32,042 bases of DNA from Asterionellopsis glacialis (lineage: Eukaryota > Bacillariophyta > Plagiogrammaphyceae > Rhaphoneidales > Asterionellopsidaceae): assembly GCA_014885115.2 (NCBI GenBank), contig WKLE02001336.1:22109-54150 (forward strand), written 5' to 3'. The notes under the pieces were generated by a model that saw only the letters and a list, made by a program, of their open reading frames with translations, was not told where the DNA came from and did no database searches. This document shows positions 10,831 through 22,195 of this stretch, piece after piece. How positions within the stretch are numbered: the stretch's first letter is position 1; each line of letters begins with the position of its first letter. Made by a program: the position numbers and the translations under genes.

Positions 10831-11776
10831 TTATTTTCTTCGTTTCAAGTATCTATTGAATTCGGCATAGGCTGTATCTAAATCAAGATATAATTGACGC
10901 GCATCATCTTCATCAATACTTTCTACGGCACGCATGGAGTTTAATTTCTTCAACCATGTTTCCACCAATCGATTTGGATCAAAATCATTGGGCGTTTCTG
11001 GAAGACGTGTCAATGCATCCATCAGATCACTCAATAGGGGTTGGAGTTCATCTACAGCACGTTGTTCTAACTTTACAGCATCCATGGTTGTAATAAAATG
11101 TTGGACTGTTTCTGCAACAGTCACGGCCACATGATGACCATCATTATTGCTGGATCGAATTTGTTCTGGCACACCCATATTTAACAATCGTTCTACAGCA
11201 CGTGGACAATTCATTTGATAAAGTTCCATAAATGTTCTATTAGTTTTTGAAAAAAAAGAAAGACGATGATGCATGGAAATAGATGTGAGTGTTTTCTTTC
11301 GTTTGATAGTTTTACTACAAGAGTCACGCGTGTCACATTTTATATTACTCACTCTGTTGTCATATTTCTTCCCAGTGCTGCCTTTTCAGCCAATCGAAAC
11401 TGTGAAATAAGTTTGTTACATTCCGTTGTGTACTAATTTCCAGGTATTTCAAGATAGAGCGAGACAAGATGAAAATCAGTTGAACATCAGTTGAATTAGG
11501 TGCATCGTGGACTAGCAAACTTTTTTTCATTTCTTTCCATTTTTTCCCTTTTACAAAATATCTCTCCATCAAGCTTACCTCTTGTTGTGTGATTGCATCT
11601 CGTGCATAGGCTCTTTCTAATGATTCAGTAGCCATAATGATAGCATACAAGTCGGACATATTATCATAGGATTCACGTTCCTTGGAAGTTTGATACAATT
11701 CAATTTCAGAATCACGATCATCTGACGTGTTTCGGTTCAATTCAGGTGGTCCTGATGCCGACTGCCAATAGCTCAT
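10831..11776 (-). CDS. VPS28: VPS28, ESCRT-I subunit
   Basis: On the minus strand there are three exons, 11776-11579, 11432-11353 and 11236-10831, with introns of 146 and 116 nt. The product is about 227 aa, against about 221 in animals. Exon 1 carries YDNMSDLYAIIMATESLERAY and ends in DAITQQE. The 80-nt middle exon begins YTTECNKLISQF and is not visible as an open frame on its own. It restores the family's YT..C..L...Y helix, and its phase 2 end joins TE/TFMELYQMNCP in exon 3. Exon 3 holds the Vps28 C-terminal four-helix domain (VAETVQHFITTMDAVKL, RAVDELQPLLSDLMDAL, ending AYAEFNRYLKRRK). ESCRT-I sorts ubiquitinated membrane cargo into multivesicular bodies, with Vps28 bridging to ESCRT-II. 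The start at ATG 11776 is the first in frame. Confidence 0.92.
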
Positions 11777-12321
11777 GATGTTCGTCAATAATGTTTAGTT
11801 TGATCTATCAATTGAAATTACCGACAATGTAGCTTTGTCGACGTACGACTTATCTCTTGACTTTGCTCTGCTTGTGTCAACACGGAAAGCTATCACTCTC
11901 TAGGTCGTGCTTGTTGTGAAGACTTTCAACTGCTTGGGTTCTCAATACTTGTCTTCAGTTGTTCGTTCTGCCTCGCCTATCCCTCGACCAATTTTCGCTC
12001 CCCTGGGGGAAAGCGAGAAGGAAATCGCAAAATCGCTGAAACGCCGGCAAAGTCCCGGAATAAAACAACTTTGATTATAAAAAGAAGTCTACGAGAAACC
12101 TTCATTAAATAGTTACAATAAAAAAAGGAATCATAACCCATTGGACACATGAGCAGACGTGAACTTTACAGTAAAGCTATGCACCACATCAATTTCACGG
12201 TCATAAAAAAATAAAAAAAGTAAAAAGGTGTCGTCCATAGATCATATTATCGTTATCACAGGCACTCGCCGATTCAGTACCTTATTGAACTAAAGCCAGT
12301 CAGCACAATCTTTGGGGGGAC
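11777..12321. promoter_or_regulatory. Divergent upstream region of VPS28 and MIPS-like genes
   Basis: This 545-bp stretch lies between two divergent starts. No gene, tRNA or clear regulatory motif was recognised. It presumably holds both promoters and 5' untranslated regions. Confidence 0.45.
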
Positions 12322-13823
12322 ATGAGTCAAGAACCACCAAAGAAAGTAGGAATTTTCATTGCTGGTTTGGGAGGAAATAATGTTGTCACACTGGCTGCCA
12401 GATATTTGGCTAACAATCGCTGTTTGGAATGGAAAAAGTCACAAGCTGGTAAAGTCAAAGGGCCTAACTGGAATGGGTGCATCACACAGTTAGAACCTAG
12501 TGGCGTGCGTGGTGGTGTTGGATTCAAGGGGCGGTATTCGCTTGCAGATGCTGGCCAAGCAGCAATTGGGGGATGGGATATCCGTTCAACTCCTTTGGGA
12601 GACGCCTGTACGAATCGAGAGTTTTAGATTATGATTTAGTCCGGCAGGTGAGGGAAAGTATGAACGATATGGCTATTATGAAGGGTGTATATGACGCCTC
12701 TTTTTGGGGTGAAAGGCAGCATGCGACTGCGGCAGACATTATTACGGAAACTCCGTCCTTTGGTGCAAAGGTAGAACACTTGCGAAATGATATCCGGACT
12801 TTTATCCGTGAGAACCAAGTGGATGGCCATACCAAATGAGTGTTGAATGTACTGCTGATGTTGATTTCGTAAGCGCAGAATCCTTTTTGAGCGCTATTGA
12901 CAACAATGATGAATGCGATATTTCTCTCTCTATGCTTTACGCTGTGGCGGCAGCATTCGAAGGATGATCCTTTGTGAATGGGGGGTCGCAAAACACTCTT
13001 TCACCTGCCATGAGTGAGCTTTTTGAAACATCTTATAGACAAGATCTGAAACTATACGAACAAGTTTTTGCAAAACCACCATATTTACTTGGAACCGATT
13101 TTAAGGCAGGACAAACTAAATTGAAGACTGCCGCAGTTGAATACATTTGCTCGTTGGGGCTTAAACCTCGTGTCATCGCAAGTTCAAATCATCTAGGGAA
13201 CAATGATATGTTAAATTTAACATCCAAGAAAACTGTTGAGGCGAAAATGCGTGTAAAATCTAACATCTTTGATCCTTGGAATGAAGATGAATTGGACCAT
13301 CAAGTTAAAGGCATTTACACTAAATTTATTTTGGACGAGAAACGAGACGTTGTTGAATATGCATCCCTTGGTTTTCTACACTGTCCCATATCATGATGAC
13401 GCACCAGGTACACACGTTGTATGGACTCGGTCCTTTGTGTACCACTCGTGGTTGATTCAGCTGTTTTGAGTTTGGTGTGACTACTTTGCTCGAATGGACG
13501 CACAGTCTTCCACTGTTGCTCGAGCAACGGCATATCTGTTCAAAGTCCCTGAAGGTGCTGATACAGGGGTAGATCCTGGTTTCTTTAGACAAATGCAAGA
13601 TTTGGAAAACGCTTTGCAAGATGTTACAGATGGACCAAGTCAAAGTGATAAGAGTGAAGTTATCGCAATGGTAGATATGGGAATGGCTGCAGGAATCATT
13701 ACAGCTGAACAANNNNNNNNNNNNNNNNNNNNNNNNNNNNNNNNNNNNNNNNNNNNNNNNNNNNTTGTGAATTGTGCGAAAGAAACTAAGTTAGATATAG
13801 TTCGGCCTAATGTTATGTTATAA
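12322..13823 (+). pseudogene. Frame-broken myo-inositol-phosphate-synthase-like gene
   Basis: Pieces in all three frames align in order to myo-inositol-3-phosphate synthase: the dinucleotide-binding loop [54 protein letters not shown] and [11 protein letters not shown]. The family normally has GWGGNNGS and NGSPQNT, so this is a divergent member. The frame changes near 12613, 12836, 13373, 13432 and 13476, and an in-frame TGA lies at 12965-12967. A 52-base N run interrupts the 3' part. No GT-AG introns explain the shifts. Either the gene is decayed, or this patch beside the assembly gap is poorly sequenced. The intact enzyme would convert glucose 6-phosphate to inositol phosphate. It starts at ATG 12322, with a shorter N-terminus than animal enzymes. 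Confidence 0.75.
13713..13764. other. Assembly gap (52 N)
   Basis: Unresolved bases lie inside the 3' part of the MIPS-like gene. Sequence on both sides may be of lower quality, which bears on whether the neighbouring frameshifts are real. Confidence 1.
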
Positions 13824-13895
13824 TATAATTACATACATATAGTTAGCAAAAAAAATATATGAGGGAGGTTGAATCATTTCTGCTTAAGGTGAAGA

Positions 13896-15437
13896 TCAAT
13901 TCCAAGGAAGACTTGGATCATCTACATCCATCATTTTTCCTTGAGATATTTTCTGTTTTATCAGTACAGGGGGTGAATTAATCTGAGGGGTTGGCGATGG
14001 TACTATGGGCCCTGTTTTGTATACTCTGTCTACGTGATAATCGCAGGTTTTCGATTGAATCGTGCTCTGCACTCTTGTCCTACATGCATTACCGAAACCT
14101 TGTGAATCTGCACCCACTTCGCCTGACATTATCTTTCCTTGGGCATAATTGTGTTCACACCCAAGGTTGTGTCCAAGTTCGTGTGCAAAGACTGCTGTTC
14201 GAGCTGCTTGATTATTAGTCCAATCCATCAGGTTAATACCATATGCATAGTGATCGTCACAAGACCTTCCAATCCACGCACATCCTACTGCATTTTTTGC
14301 TGTGTAGCCTGAAAATAAATGTGTTGTGGCAAGACCCCCCCCCAATTGATTACTAGAATTCATGTGATTGGTGAAATCGTTCAGCCAATGATCGGTATCC
14401 TTACCGTTTGTCGGACATAAGTTGTCTCTATTCATATCACTGTAAGAATCGTTCTCATAGTCCACTTCACACCGTCCACTTCCATTTGGTGTATCGTTTT
14501 CTGTATCAATGTTTTTAACTGCGCCGATCTCAAGCTTCACACACATGGCGTTCTCATATTCTTTTGAAGCTCTTGACACTATATCTTCAATTTGAATAAT
14601 TGCGTTTTGGTTGGAACCAAATATGGCACAGAAAGAAGCATCATAAACGATAGCAATCTTCAGGCCTCTGTAACAATCGCATTGATTTCCATCATTGCTG
14701 CCCTTGTTTGTGCAAACTTCTGCTAGTTGGCGCTTGTTGCTGATACCACGAAGAGATACTGTGTCGGATGCACTCAATTGGGGTAGACGTCGGCTTCCCC
14801 CTTCGACAAACTCACTCTCGTGGTCTTCAACAACCTCTACAAATGTCGCAGCTTGAAAATTTAGATCATTGCCAAACACATGAACATTGGGATCAGAGGT
14901 GTCCTTCATCATGGAATCTGTGTAAACATAAAAATCGTCCGATCCATTCCCGACAGGTTGGTAGTGAGTATCATCATTGTCTACACCCGTAACGACAATG
15001 TAACTCTTGCTACCAGCCTCATCCATTGTGACATGAACAGAGTGGTTATCATCTTCACACGGTCCTTCCCAGACGTTCAGTGGGAATTCATTGCCTTCAG
15101 TGTCAACCACAGAGCTTCCATCTGCGCTTGGTGTATATTCATCCGATGAAAACATGTTTACACGTGCTGTCTTTTCAAATAGGCACCTGACAGAACCATC
15201 GAAAGACTTGACACTGTGATTATCTACTGATCTTCTATGTAGCGTCACACTGGATTTCAGGTAGAAGGAATCGGCAAGACCTTCCATCGCAGCGGGTTGA
15301 TCAACTGTTGCACTGTCTGATTTATCATTTTCTGTATTTTTTGGTGCTCTGCCCTTCTTGGCGTTTGCAGGAGATGTGGTTAGGAGTATTACAGCAGCTG
15401 CGACCAAGTATCTTGCTAGTCTCGTTGCATTCTTCAT
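13896..15437 (-). CDS. Secreted zinc metalloprotease (M12/reprolysin-like)
   Basis: A single minus-strand exon encodes about 513 aa. The start is the first in-frame ATG, 15437; it gives a signal peptide with hydrophobic core YLVAAAVILL and a likely cleavage after SPANA. A pro-region of roughly 230 residues follows. The catalytic region begins near GLKIAIVYDASF and contains the zinc motif HELGHNLGCEH (residues about 419-429; HExxHxxGxxH) and a downstream KIMSG Met-turn candidate. Many cysteines around the active site suggest disulfides. This fits the metzincin clan, closest by eye to ADAM/M12B-like enzymes of microbial eukaryotes; no disintegrin module follows. The C-terminus is Pro-rich. It is probably extracellular or in the secretory pathway, and it is divergent from the PQQ-type surface protein gene. 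The substrate is unknown. Confidence 0.85.
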   Translation of the reverse strand: MKNATRLARYLVAAAVILLTTSPANAKKGRAPKNTENDKSDSATVDQPAAMEGLADSFYLKSSVTLHRRSVDNHSVKSFDGSVRCLFEKTARVNMFSSDEYTPSADGSSVVDTEGNEFPLNVWEGPCEDDNHSVHVTMDEAGSKSYIVVTGVDNDDTHYQPVGNGSDDFYVYTDSMMKDTSDPNVHVFGNDLNFQAATFVEVVEDHESEFVEGGSRRLPQLSASDTVSLRGISNKRQLAEVCTNKGSNDGNQCDCYRGLKIAIVYDASFCAIFGSNQNAIIQIEDIVSRASKEYENAMCVKLEIGAVKNIDTENDTPNGSGRCEVDYENDSYSDMNRDNLCPTNGKDTDHWLNDFTNHMNSSNQLGGGLATTHLFSGYTAKNAVGCAWIGRSCDDHYAYGINLMDWTNNQAARTAVFAHELGHNLGCEHNYAQGKIMSGEVGADSQGFGNACRTRVQSTIQSKTCDYHVDRVYKTGPIVPSPTPQINSPPVLIKQKISQGKMMDVDDPSLPWN

Positions 15438-16493
15438 ATTTGCTTCTAATGTCTGTTTGCAGAAGTAAGTTGCAGAGTGGCGGTGCAAGTGGTCTTGGGT
15501 GAGTGCTTGACATGTGATGCACACAAAACTAAAAGTAACAATCACATATTCAACAAACAGAAAAAATATTTTTCGGGAAAATGAAGACTCTACACGAAAC
15601 CATCGACAACACGAACTCTTGATCCTCTTCACACACTTACAACAATAATATAAGAAGGGAAGGTTGGATGATGCGGATGTTGATGTGGAACTATCAATGT
15701 ATCGAAAAAATGTGCCTCTATTGAATGGAATTTCTCATAGGACAAGGACGAAGCAAGAGCGGGCTGGCTTCTTTATCTACATAATGTAAAAAATTGTACC
15801 TTTACCATTATGTAAGAAACTCCACGCGTACTTGATTCTTAATGTCCGTAACACATAACAACAACATGTAGGGTTCCTGCTACCATTCGTGGGCACAAAA
15901 ACAATAGTCGCATCTGAATGTGAATTATTAGACTAAAATCAAGACAGTAGGTTTATTGGAATGCAATTAAATATAATTATATTGTTTTTTTAAATTTTAT
16001 ATTAGATATTCAACATATAAACTTTTGCTATCAGAAAAGTAAGAGATCAAAAGGCGCGTCTAAATCCCATCATTAAGTGCCCAAGAAGTATATACCTTAT
16101 TCATACACTTATAAAATGACGGAGAAAAAGGTTGGCTTTTCAAATTTTAGGGCAGTAATTAAAATAATTGGATTTCGTAAAATCAAAGGAAGAAGTCCCA
16201 CGTACCCGTGATACAGTATCATTTGTACCACTCAACTCCTTGTAACGCAAAAACAGAGAAAAGAAATAGGGACTGCATCTACAGAACGCGCCATCCAGAT
16301 GCGACTCACGAAAAATTCCAAAATGTTCATTTAGGTCCGAGAGCACGAGGACACTACATCCCTCTGGGACTAGAGGATAAGGTTCTTCAACACAAACAAG
16401 TCTTGGATAAAATATATGATGCACAGTCAGTGTTGAACAACAACAATACCAATAACAACAACGTGCGATATCTTTATAAACGTCAACATTCGC
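15438..16493. promoter_or_regulatory. Divergent upstream region, protease and PQQ-protein genes
   Basis: This 1,056-bp stretch includes a very AT-rich block at about 15960-16020. A 136-codon frame at 16208-16618 runs into the start of the PQQ-protein gene in another frame. It looks like an accidental frame dominated by Asn/Ile simple sequence. No RNA gene was recognised. Confidence 0.45.
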
Positions 16494-19400
16494 ATGATGA
16501 CATCAACAGCACAGGCTTCATCAATAATAACGAAATCATCATCATCATCAACCAGTGTACTTTTCTTCCTTGGCTGCTTGCATTCTGTTGTATTATTCAA
16601 CCTAGTACATGTGATTGAAGCACAACCAAAACCAATCCCTACCTTCCGATACGTACCATGGAATACTTTAAGTGCACCTATACGACAAGATGCAGGAGAT
16701 GTTCTTGGCTACAATCGGAAGAAATGGGATAACCCAGGCAAGGCAAAGATAGAAGAAGATTCATTTCAAAAATTAAAAGCTGAAGAACAAAAGGCGGCGA
16801 TAGCTATTGGATTTACCAAAGATACATGGGATTGTTGGCAAAATCATTACATGGATATGGCATGGGGAGACTTGGAAACACTACAAGTATCACAATACTT
16901 TGAAAAATTCGGTTGGACGCAACAATTATGGGAATGGGAAGAAGAACCTAAAAGTTGGGATAAGGATTGGAATGAATTAAATGATGATCAAATTATGGCT
17001 GCAACGCAAATTTGTTACTTTGAACAAACATGGAATGAAGAAGAAATTACAAATCAATGGATAGATTTCATTAATGCCATGGTGGAAACGGACGCACCCA
17101 CAGAGGCACCCACAGAGGCACCCTCTCCTTTTCCTTCATTTTACCCATCCACTATTCCACCCGCTATTTCTACATCTAATCCATCAGAGATACCCTCTAC
17201 TATTCCTACAGTTTATCCATCCACTATTCCACTCACTATTCCTACATCTAATCCATCAGAGATACCCTCTACTATTCCTACAGTTTATTCATCCACTATT
17301 CCTACATCTAATCCATCCACTATTCCACCAACTATTCCACCCACTATTCCTACATCTAATCTATCTACGAATCCTACATCTAATCCATCTACGAATCCTA
17401 CATCTAATCCATCTACGAATCCTACATCTAATCCATCTAGTAGTCCTACAATGATGACCTCTATATCACCAACAACTGAAAGTGCCGATGAGGATAATAT
17501 TGATAATGCAAACCTTGAAGAAGATAGCATCAAGCCTGAAGAAAATAACACCAAACCTGAAGAAGATAACGAAATAACACTTGGCGACGAAGAATTATCA
17601 CCGGAACCCACGAAACCAAGGTTAGAAAATGAATACTTTACTGTCCCAGTACTTGCATGGAAAACTAAGCTCACAAACACAAACGAGAACTTAGAAGTAG
17701 AAGGAAAGGCTAGTACTGCTACTGCTAGTGATGATGGTAGAAGTCAACTGGATTCGCTCCCTTCTGTTCTTGGTCGTGGTAATGGGATTACTCTTAGTTC
17801 TGACAACCAATACCTTTATATTACTCGAACCAATGGTGGATTGGAGGTATTGAATGCCATTAACGGAGAGCATGTCTGGACTTATATTCCAAACAAAAAT
17901 AGCAACGGTTGGAATGTTTCATGTACAAGTAAGGTATACTTTGGCGAAAATAAAAATATTGGGCAATTCCTTGTTTATGCCATTACTGATCAAGCCCCAG
18001 GAGATTCAGATATCGATTCACAAAGGTAAGGCAACTGACTGGCTTACTGACTGTATACATATCTTGGCATTCTCTATTTCAACCTCTCAAACAACATCGT
18101 GCATGTGTGTCCATTACCTTTCATGCTATACAACGAAATACAAAACGCAACACAACATTCTTCCTCGCGCTTTACTGCTTGCATTGTATGATATTGATAG
18201 TCGTATTGTGGCAATTAGTATTCCTGACCATAATCACATATGGACATCTCCACCTGTTTCAGGTGTTGTGGTTGGTACTCCTATTGTCACAAGAGGCTTT
18301 TTTTCTGGTGAATATATTTTTATTGTTCACAATACAGGCTTGCATCATTCGTCCAAAGCCACACCAGAAGGTCATTTTTCAATCCTAGTCGTAGCCAAAG
18401 GTGGAACTAGATTGTTTACAGAATCTGCAGGCTTCGCAACTTCCAAAGATAAATTACCTTACGGTCCAATGAGTGTATCGCATTTCCCGGTAAGAGGGAA
18501 GTATGATCTTGGTCGTAACAACACGCATGATATTGTTGTTTGGACGACGAGTGCCAATGACGGGATGAGTGGGTCAGGTTATTTACGAGCATTTCAAATA
18601 CCAGCAGGATTTTATGGTGATTTTGATGATTTATTTACAGTCCGTTTAAGAAGTGTTTCATGGAATGCAATTGCTCGACCAACATTAAGCAATGACGGGT
18701 TGAATTTATTTGTTGGTGTTCGACAGAGTGAATTGAGAGGTTGGGTACGGAATCGGCCATTTACAGAAGGAGCTGTATGGCAACAACAGTTGGACGAGAA
18801 CAAAGTGGAACCTCAAACTGGTGAGTAAGAAAGGCATCTTAACGACAGTTTCATGGTCTTTGTACCACTGTTAGTATGGTTAGGAATCCGCGCCTCTCTA
18901 TTTTATAGTAATCTTGTACCTCTACAAACTGAAATCTCTCTCTCTCCTCCTTTCCACCTCTTGTCAATCATTAATATAGCCATCCCGAGTGCAGGGGTTC
19001 TATCGAACGACGAGAAACGTTTGTTTGTTCCATCTAGTGGAAATTCCTTTTATGCGATTGACACTGAAACAGGCAAGATTCTTTGGAAGCATGAAGCCTC
19101 ATTATCCGTAACATTGACAGAAGCTGCTACCTCACCAAACGATGATCAACGCTTATACTATGTGGATTCCTCAACTGGAACTGTATATGCATTGGACCAA
19201 GAGTCAGGAAATATATATTGGGATTTCAATAGCGCATTCCGTTCCGTCGAGGCAGAATGGTGTTTATCAGACAATGGTCTTGTTTTATACTATGGTGATA
19301 CACATGGCAAAATCCAAGCTTTAGCATTGGGAACGTTAGATGATTATAATATCGTAATACCATCACCAAGTCCAACTCGTCCAAGACCTACAAACACGGA

Positions 19401-19542
19401 TAGACCTACAAACACGGATGGGGATTTTAGTATTGCAGAATCATCATCGATATCTATTATGCACGAGTGTACAAGAACGCCAGCTATCATCATGAGTGTT
19501 CTTTTAGGTTGGAGTGCTGCAGTAATGACATTTTGTTTGTAA
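16494..19542 (+). CDS. Secreted mucin-like protein with PQQ-type repeats
   Basis: Three exons, 16494-18025, 18201-18820 and 18980-19542 (introns 175 and 159 nt), encode about 904 aa. Splicing joins DSQ/SRIVAIS (phase 2) and PQT/AIPSAGV (phase 1), restoring continuous repeats. Order of parts: signal peptide ending near VIEA (residue 43); about four Trp-rich helical repeats at residues 52-181, including EEQKAAIAIGFTKDTWD and QLWEWEEEPKSW; a Pro/Thr/Ser-rich stalk at about 200-320; an acidic linker; then PQQ/beta-propeller-like repeats such as NGGLEVLNAINGEHVWTY, SFYAIDTETGKILWKHE and TVYALDQESGNIYWDF. The protein ends in a hydrophobic segment preceding the stop, suggestive of a GPI-attachment signal. 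Probably a cell-surface or cell-wall protein. No enzymatic residues were identified; the propeller may be structural. Confidence 0.85.
17364..17435 (+). repeat. 24-bp coding minisatellite
   Basis: Three identical 24-base units, each encoding STNPTSNP, sit in the Pro/Thr/Ser stalk of the PQQ-type protein. Immediately upstream, a longer unit encoding SNPSEIPSTIPTVY also occurs twice (about 17180-17290). Copy number is likely to vary between alleles without shifting frame. Confidence 0.9.
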
Positions 19543-19792
19543 GAGAAGGAAATGATTCTTGACCATGAAATCATCTCTCGTAATCCTATTCGAACGCTAA
19601 CCCAGCAATTTATAGTACTATAGGACTCCTTTCATGATGCATCACGACAGCTTCAAACAATTCTTTTTTCATGTTGTATTGATTGAACCTCTGAAAGCTC
19701 CAACCCATAATACGGCCTTTAGAGAGAATACCTTTGGCATCACCTAGATTGTGGCAGAGAGTCAATTTTTGTTAGTATCTTTTGTGTTTCTT

Positions 19793-22195
19793 TTAAAGTT
19801 TCAGTGCCTTTAATGCAGCATCTTTTCTTTCATTAAAAATATCAATTGCGTATTTTCTATGACGATCTTCAAGTCTTTTCCAAAATATGATTAGATTCAT
19901 ATAACCCGAAATAATGACAGCAATTAAAGATGGGAGTAACAGTAAAGCTGAAATACCATTGACATTTCGTGCTGTAATCACCAATGACGTTGTTGCTAGA
20001 GACAGGAAACGAATCATTATTTTTACATGTATACATACATACCGTGTATTTTGTACATTGATGAACGGGAAAGAAACACGCACAGAACAGAGAGTTGAGT
20101 TCAACAAAGAAATAAATTCCAAAAACGTTAGTTGCCTTCAGTGCTTGTACACGGAAAGGAAAGAGAGTCAAATAGTACCAATTCATTCTTGCAAACAGCG
20201 GACCGTACCACACAGCACCCTTTACCCACACTCTCGATTCTCACCTATAAAGTAACTAAAGGCTACGAAACAACCAAGACCAACCCGTTTTTCACCAAAA
20301 AAGACTCGGTACCATTCATCACTAAGAGTCAAATGAACCAAAAATTGTTTCATGATGGTAATAATTGGATTTTTACGAGATTTCCAAGTTCCTGGACAGT
20401 TTGAAATAATCTTCATGTGTGCATGTGTATGTTTTTGTTGTTGGTTAAAAGACAACGAAGAAGAACACGTTTACATTACCAAGTATTTGATTAATACAGT
20501 AGGTCGAGTACAAAAACCCACAGAAACCAAAAGATTCATGAGTTACATATAGAATACAAAGAAATCGTTTAGAAACAATCATAACAAAAACCATCAACAG
20601 ATTCCTCAAGCACACGCATCGACATCACTCTTTGTTTTCATTACATCCTATAAACGTACCAATCCTACTGCTACCAATTGGAATAATCGTAATGGTACCC
20701 ACGTTGCTGGGAATAAAATTGGATTAGGATCAAATCGCGGTTGTTGTTGTGGCCGACCTCCTTTCAGTTGCGGTGGTGGTTGTTGCGGTAATGGTGACGA
20801 AATCATACTAATCCATGCTTCAGGATCTTCAAGCCATTGGAATATATGCCACGGTCTTGTGAATACGCGTACCCGACCTGTATGTAAATGTTCGGCAGCT
20901 ACTTGTACACGTAAGGGTCCACCCCAAACTGCCACGGCTGTAGAAAACGCATGACCTGTCCCTACAACAGCACCAATCCATAACAAACCACACCAATTAG
21001 CCACAGACGACGACGATGATGTCGATGATGATGCAACTACCTTACAGGGTGCATGATCTATCCCGACTAACCATGACATTATTTTCGATAAGATCAAGAG
21101 GATACAGAGTTGTGAATTGACACGACAAAAGGAACGAAATGCAGCTGGCATTTCATAATAATTTAAATACAATTGTTCCATGCGTGTATATGTTTTCCGT
21201 ATATACCGTCCTGTGGCATAATCCATAGCTAGATCACCTGCACTGTTAATAGCACGACGTGCCACAATAATGGGTGCCAATAATCGTAAGGTCCCCATAA
21301 AGGCAACACCAAACGATGCCATAACCTCCCAACTGACACGCGCCAATCGAAATAATGATATTGGATCTATGGATAATGATAGTTCAGTTTGTAAAGATGA
21401 CGATGATGAAGAGGATGCATCATTAGGGGTACTTTGGCTTTTTTTGTTGTTCCTATCATGGTCATTACTATTCTTTGTTCTTGTTGTTGTTGATGATGAT
21501 GATGATGCATCTGTATTTTGATAATGATTTTGTTGCGTCACATCCAGCCGTTTCACACGTGACAATAAACGTTGACGATTCCCTTGTATATCAATTGAAA
21601 ATTTTCCTCGTTTTCCTTTCCGTTTTCCACCTCTCGTCGCTCGTCCTTCTAATGTTTGTTGTTGTTCATCGTCCCGACTCGTAGGAGAAAGACGTTGATT
21701 ACTACTACTGCTACGTATTGGTGGTGTAACGGGTAATCTATCATGATAAAATGGACCTGTAGGATAATAATTGTTTGGATATGCCGATAAATCCAATGTA
21801 GAAGAAGAAGAAGACGATGATAGAATCGAGGATGATAAGTTCAATGGATCATGGTAAGCATCAGCATCTTGTGTTTGGGATGCACTTTTTTGGAAATCAT
21901 TATTTCTGTTGTTTCCTGCTGCTTCAACGAAAATTGGGTTGTTTTTGGTTGTCATTGTGAAGGACAGAATAATCAAAGTCGTCACTATATAGTTATAATA
22001 CGACCATGATGATGATGATGATGATATTGTTGTTTTCCATAGTATGTTTGTTATTCTTCGATTGTCAGAACGACGGGGATGGCAATCACAAACTCCCATC
22101 ACTCCTTGCTCTTCTTCTCGTGCCGTCTTGGAATACAATGAAGTTGTTGTATTATTGCAAACTCCAATGTAGGTATGATGAAGTATCACTGACAT
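19793..22195 (-). CDS. Uncharacterised multi-pass membrane protein
   Basis: On the minus strand there are three exons, 22195-20660, 20410-20245 and 19995-19793, with two introns that happen both to be 249 nt. The product is about 634 aa. The junctions are VAVGL/IISNCPGTW (phase 0) and FSYFI/A/TTSLVI (phase 1). The N-terminal part has one hydrophobic segment (NYIVTTLIILSFT), then about 180 residues of Ser/Asn/Gln low complexity with a basic RGGKRKGKRGK patch. The C-terminal half holds several membrane segments, for example GVAFMGTLRLLAPIIV, CILLILSKIMSWLVG, WCGLLWIGAVVGTGHAFSTA and ALLLLPSLIAVIISGY, then a charged helical tail RLEDRHRKYAIDIFNERK. I do not recognise the family. The exon 2 acceptor (..ATGAAG) is the weakest join; without splicing the protein would stop at 20648. 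Confidence 0.72.

Noticed and set aside
11360..11578. Read-through VPS28 exon 1 continuing past DAITQQE
   Set aside because: The extra residues have no counterpart in VPS28, and a GTAAGC donor follows the conserved Glu.
13896..15632. Longer 578-aa version of the metalloprotease
   Set aside because: The extension begins with a non-ATG codon; the first ATG at 15437 yields a good signal peptide.
16208..16618. 136-codon frame upstream of the PQQ-type protein
   Set aside because: It overlaps the real start in another frame, is dominated by Asn/Ile simple sequence and shows no domain.
19869..20231. 120-codon minus-strand frame inside the unknown membrane protein gene
   Set aside because: It lies mostly within the modelled 249-nt intron 2 and is out of frame with both flanking exons.
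19996..20659. Two introns of identical length (249 nt) in one gene
   Set aside because: Their sequences are not alike, so this is coincidence rather than an intron duplication.
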